A DNA stretch of 64,000 nt, from assembly GCA_964247055.1 (NCBI GenBank), contig OZ176051.1:12772001-12836000 (forward strand), written 5' to 3'. Below, piece after piece: positions 61,116 through 64,000 of the stretch. The notes beneath the pieces are model-generated. The model was not told where the DNA came from and did not search any database. It saw nothing but the letters and a program-made list of their open reading frames with translations. A program made the translations under genes and the position numbers. This stretch comes from Paragordius varius (Eukaryota; Nematomorpha). The stretch's first letter is position 1; the number at the start of each line of letters is the position of its first letter.

Positions 61116-61811
61116 ATGAATCAAATTTTAACAATATTTGCAATTTGTTTGAGCAGTTTTGGCTTATATTATACTAAACTTGCAGACAGTGCTTTTAAGT
61201 GTGAAATCAAACTGGATGGCAACAATGTTACCAAGAATCCAATTATTTTGGGTAAAATTCAAAATTTTTCTTTTTTTATCATTGTAAAATTAAATTTACT
61301 TGTAAAACCAATGAAAATTAAGCCATCCTGTTGGATGTGTTGGTTAAATATAGAGAAATTAAAATTTTATTTGTAAATTGTTTTCTAAATTTTGCTGTAT
61401 AAAACATATATTTTAAACTTTAGAAAAGAATGCAAAACTATCCATTATTGGATTTACATGCCGTGCCGATCTAAAAGTTATTAGAGAGAATTTGCATTCA
61501 AACATAAGTAATATAATTAACCATAATCATATATACATATATATATTTATAATATATATGATATTACACTGTATTTCCAACTAGTTATCCGAAAACCCAA
61601 GGGTGCCGGTAAAAATAATTCCATTTCCCTTTCCCTTTCCATACATAACACGGATAGGGTTAATTGCAATAGCCCTGATATGAAATGCATGAAAGTCATC
61701 CCAGTAAACGGTGGCAAGCCCCAAGAATGTGGCTATCCAACCCAACCCCCTACTCTACCAAAACCCGAAGACGAATATGATGAGTACGATTATGAATACG
61801 ATGATGAGTAA
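61116..61811 (+). CDS. Gene X, copy 3: small secreted-type protein, intact
   Basis: Exons 61116-61251, 61424-61507 and 61585-61811, with introns of 172 and 77 nt, all phase 1. The product is 148 aa: hydrophobic leader MNQILTIFAICLSSFGLYYT, KCEIKLDGNNVTKNPIIL, KNAKLSIIGFTCRADLKVI, then IRKPKGAGKNN, VNCNSPDMKCMKVIPVNGG, QECGYPTQPPTLPKP and an acidic Tyr-rich tail ending YDDE. It has five mature Cys residues and one NVT glycosylation sequon. Differences from copy 1 are concentrated in the mature N-terminal part and the tail, while the VNC.SPDMKCM..IPVNG core is conserved. Family unknown. Confidence 0.65.
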
Positions 61812-62694
61812 TTAAATTAAAATTTTAACAGTAAAAATTTATGCATAATATGTAAAAATATAAAACAACATTACGACCAATTTTCCTAAATTATTGTATT
61901 AAATAACAAAATATGTAATTGATTGCTTCACCAATATGCATGCATCTCAATCAAACAATAATTAAATAAGTTTTAAAAAAACACAATCTTTTTTAATATA
62001 TCTGTTTTTAAGTTTTTACTTATTGTCTGTATAATTTCGATTTTTACGGTATTTAAATCAATTAAATTTTAATACAGTATAAAATAAGCATTTTTAAAAG
62101 TTAAAATTCCTCATTCCTAATCTGCTCAAACAAATTTAAATTCAAGGCTAATTATCCGATAATGGCTCGTTTTTAAACAAGTTTAGAATAGAACATGTGC
62201 TATTTTATTTAAGCGTGTCAACAGCTGTTTAAATATCGGCAATTGCATGATTAAAGAACTGATTCTTAATCAATACCTGCACATTACAGTGCTTATGCAT
62301 GGTTCTAATTGTTGCTTATCAGAATTTTTAAGTTTAGTTCAAAGAAACTTGCCTCCATGGGACGTGTCCAAAAACTTAAAACTTTCGGAGAATCCGCATT
62401 TGAATTTAATAAAAATATTTGTTTTTATATATAGCTTACGATATATTTTAGTGACGTTTTCTGGAAAAAAAAGCATTTATATTTCACAAAGAATTATATT
62501 AAATGTGAAAAAACTTTGCTATTTTCTTATCTGGAGCAATAGAAAACTGTTTTCAACTTTCTTTATTACATTCGTAAGTCCAAAACCAAAAGTACCATGA
62601 TAAACCTAATAATTCTTTTCTAAAATTTATATATTTCATAAGATGTGTTATAATATATATTGTGCGAAGTGTTATATCATACTTTATACTGTAG

Positions 62695-63086
62695 GACTGG
62701 GGATAAACGCAAGAAACGTAGGGCCCCAAATTTGCACAAGAGATCGGATTATTGGATAAAGGGTTTATTCTTATTTTTTATTTTTCTTTCACACGGCTAT
62801 AAAAATATCTTTTTTTTAGAGCCGGTAGAAAATGGTATTGGGTACTATCAATCTTGTCACAGCCCTGGACTCTCTGCCGCAATTTATCAAACTAAAAAAA
62901 TTGACCGCGGTTACGAAAACATTTTGTCATTCTATGCAGCTGAATTAGAGGTTTTAAATATGCTCCATATTTACATTAGGTTTTGAAATTAGTTCTGATT
63001 TTCGATATTTTATTTAGATTTTGACAAAAACTCCCATGAAAATATATTGGCGCAAGAGAAAAGATCTATTACGGAGAAAAGAGTGA
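62695..63086 (+). CDS. Gene Y, copy 3 (3' exons)
   Basis: Exons 62695-62762, 62820-62950 and 63018-63086 with introns of 57 and 67 nt. Reads TGDKRKKRRAPNLHKRSDYW, EPVENGIGYYQSCHSPGLSA, GYENILSFYAAELE, then ILTKTPMKIYWRKRKDLLRR and KE before TGA. The C-terminal residues after RKRKD differ from the SWGK ending of copies 1 and 2. The 5' end of the gene is not identified. The first exon begins after TATACTGTAG. Confidence 0.55.
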
Positions 63087-63254
63087 ATCAATCTATAGAA
63101 ATATCATCTTATAAAATTTATTTAATTTAGATATTTTTTATCATTATTAGCTCATCTTTTAATTAAATATAGTTTAGCTTTTTTTTGCCAATGTGATTTT
63201 TTTTGGAAAAACTGGTTTTAATATCTATTAATAAATTGATAATTTTGATATGTT

Positions 63255-64000
63255 GTTGTAGTCAATTATCAATCAGTAGAGAATTTATAGGAAAATTCTT
63301 TCACTCGGTGTTTATGGGTTTCTTGATTTTTACTATGACATTTTGTAGATTAAATTTCGTCTATCCAACAAATACATCGTAGTCCTCTTGCTTAACATTA
63401 TATACGTTTTCAAATATCCTCTAATTATGTGTCAAAAATAACTGATTGTTATTTTACCACAAAGCGTGTACGTTTATTTTGTTTACGATATTGTCTTAAC
63501 CTTGTCCTTCCATCTAGCCGTACCTGATAAGGAATATTAGGGATTTTATTTATCGGATTTCGGATTCTAAAAGTATATCATAAGATTTCCATAGTTTAAA
63601 ATGTGTGGTTAAATGCATTTGCTATAGGCCTTTTTATGTAGGAACTTAATTTGTTGATAATGTTTACCAGGAATGTGTACCTTAATCACTAATTTTTTTG
63701 TTATTAATCCGAAGCGAGATATATGTGTAATAAAAGTTGATGCATAATTTAATTTTGAGATTTCAATGTTAGATAGTATTTGCAGACATTTATAAAAGTT
63801 TAGAGCCTGTTTTCGAGGCTTGTTTGTATGTCGGCTTAGATTACCGTTTTCTTAACATAGTTAAGAGTCTTGAAAGTGTGAACCCCTACTTTTATTTCAG
63901 GCAGAATTATATCCCTACTGAAGAATTCCAGATAAATGTTGAACAATATGGGGGATACAATGCAGCCTAACGTAAACCTGTTTTCATTGGGCTCCAGGCG
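63255..64000 (-). mobile_element. RTE LINE fragment at the window edge, without the MITE
   Basis: On the minus strand it matches 26740-28165 of the LINE copy at 26050. Matching blocks include GTTTACGTTAGGCTGCATTG, TTCAGTAGGGATATAATTCT, CACATTCCTGGTAAACATTA and CCGATAAATAAAATCCCTAA. At the point matching the 27150-27816 MITE, sequence runs through without it. It continues beyond position 64000. Confidence 0.75.

Larger units (their letters stand above)
59475..64000 (+). repeat. Duplicated segment, copy 3 (inverted, runs off window)
   Basis: Inverted relative to copies 1 and 2. The left limit corresponds to about 32015 in copy 1 (AAATTAATGGAAATTTTATG region). It includes blocks W, X and Y and ends in a LINE fragment continuing beyond the window. 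Its X copy is the fullest. Confidence 0.8.

Overview
The window reads as AT-rich nuclear DNA of an animal. The evidence is a ribosomal protein gene (eL33/RPL35A), a metazoan-type complex I assembly factor (DMAC2-like), a tan-like C45 hydrolase, and a mobile-element set typical of animals (RTE-type LINEs, Ty3/gypsy LTR fossils, a PIF/Harbinger derivative, Helitrons, Tc1/mariner-like foldback elements). The lineage cannot be fixed from this window. The best clue is intron size: the two confident housekeeping genes carry GT-AG introns of only 21, 26 and 22 nt. Introns averaging about 26 nt are known from dicyemid mesozoans, so a dicyemid or a similarly reduced animal is my leading guess. Longer introns (53-459 nt) also occur here, so intron sizes are mixed.

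Layout. 1-2750: part of a multi-exon host gene with an acidic, Ser/Asn-rich product and SUMO-interaction-like motifs; one intron holds a small foldback element. 4179-4749: a short Helitron. 5281-7847 and 8817-14245: two old, broken Ty3/gypsy copies, the second interrupted by a 1.5-kb Harbinger-type element. 16091-17034: a palindromic foldback element. 18613-24261: two Helitrons of one family in inverted orientation, with internal tandem arrays and duplicated 5' ends. 26050-32015 and 33652-37080: two direct copies of a duplicated segment, each carrying two small unrecognised genes (X and Y) and an RTE LINE 3' end. A third copy lies inverted at 59475-64000 and runs off the window.

37090-44995: a gene island with convergent eL33 and DMAC2-like genes, bracketed by inverted repeat arms and by arrays of a roughly 560-bp repeat whose ends form GGGGTAT...ATACCCC hairpins. 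One arm holds a truncated Argonaute-like exon. 45200-48214: a nearly full-length but inactivated RTE LINE. 53054-54244: an intact, intronless tan-like hydrolase gene. The rest is AT-rich DNA in which I see no gene.

The points most worth following are the ultrashort introns, the triplicated X-Y pair (two copies of X intact, one frameshifted; the three visible Y exons open in all copies), the Helitron tandem/inverted structure, and the paralogous empty site that orders one MITE insertion relative to the segmental duplication.
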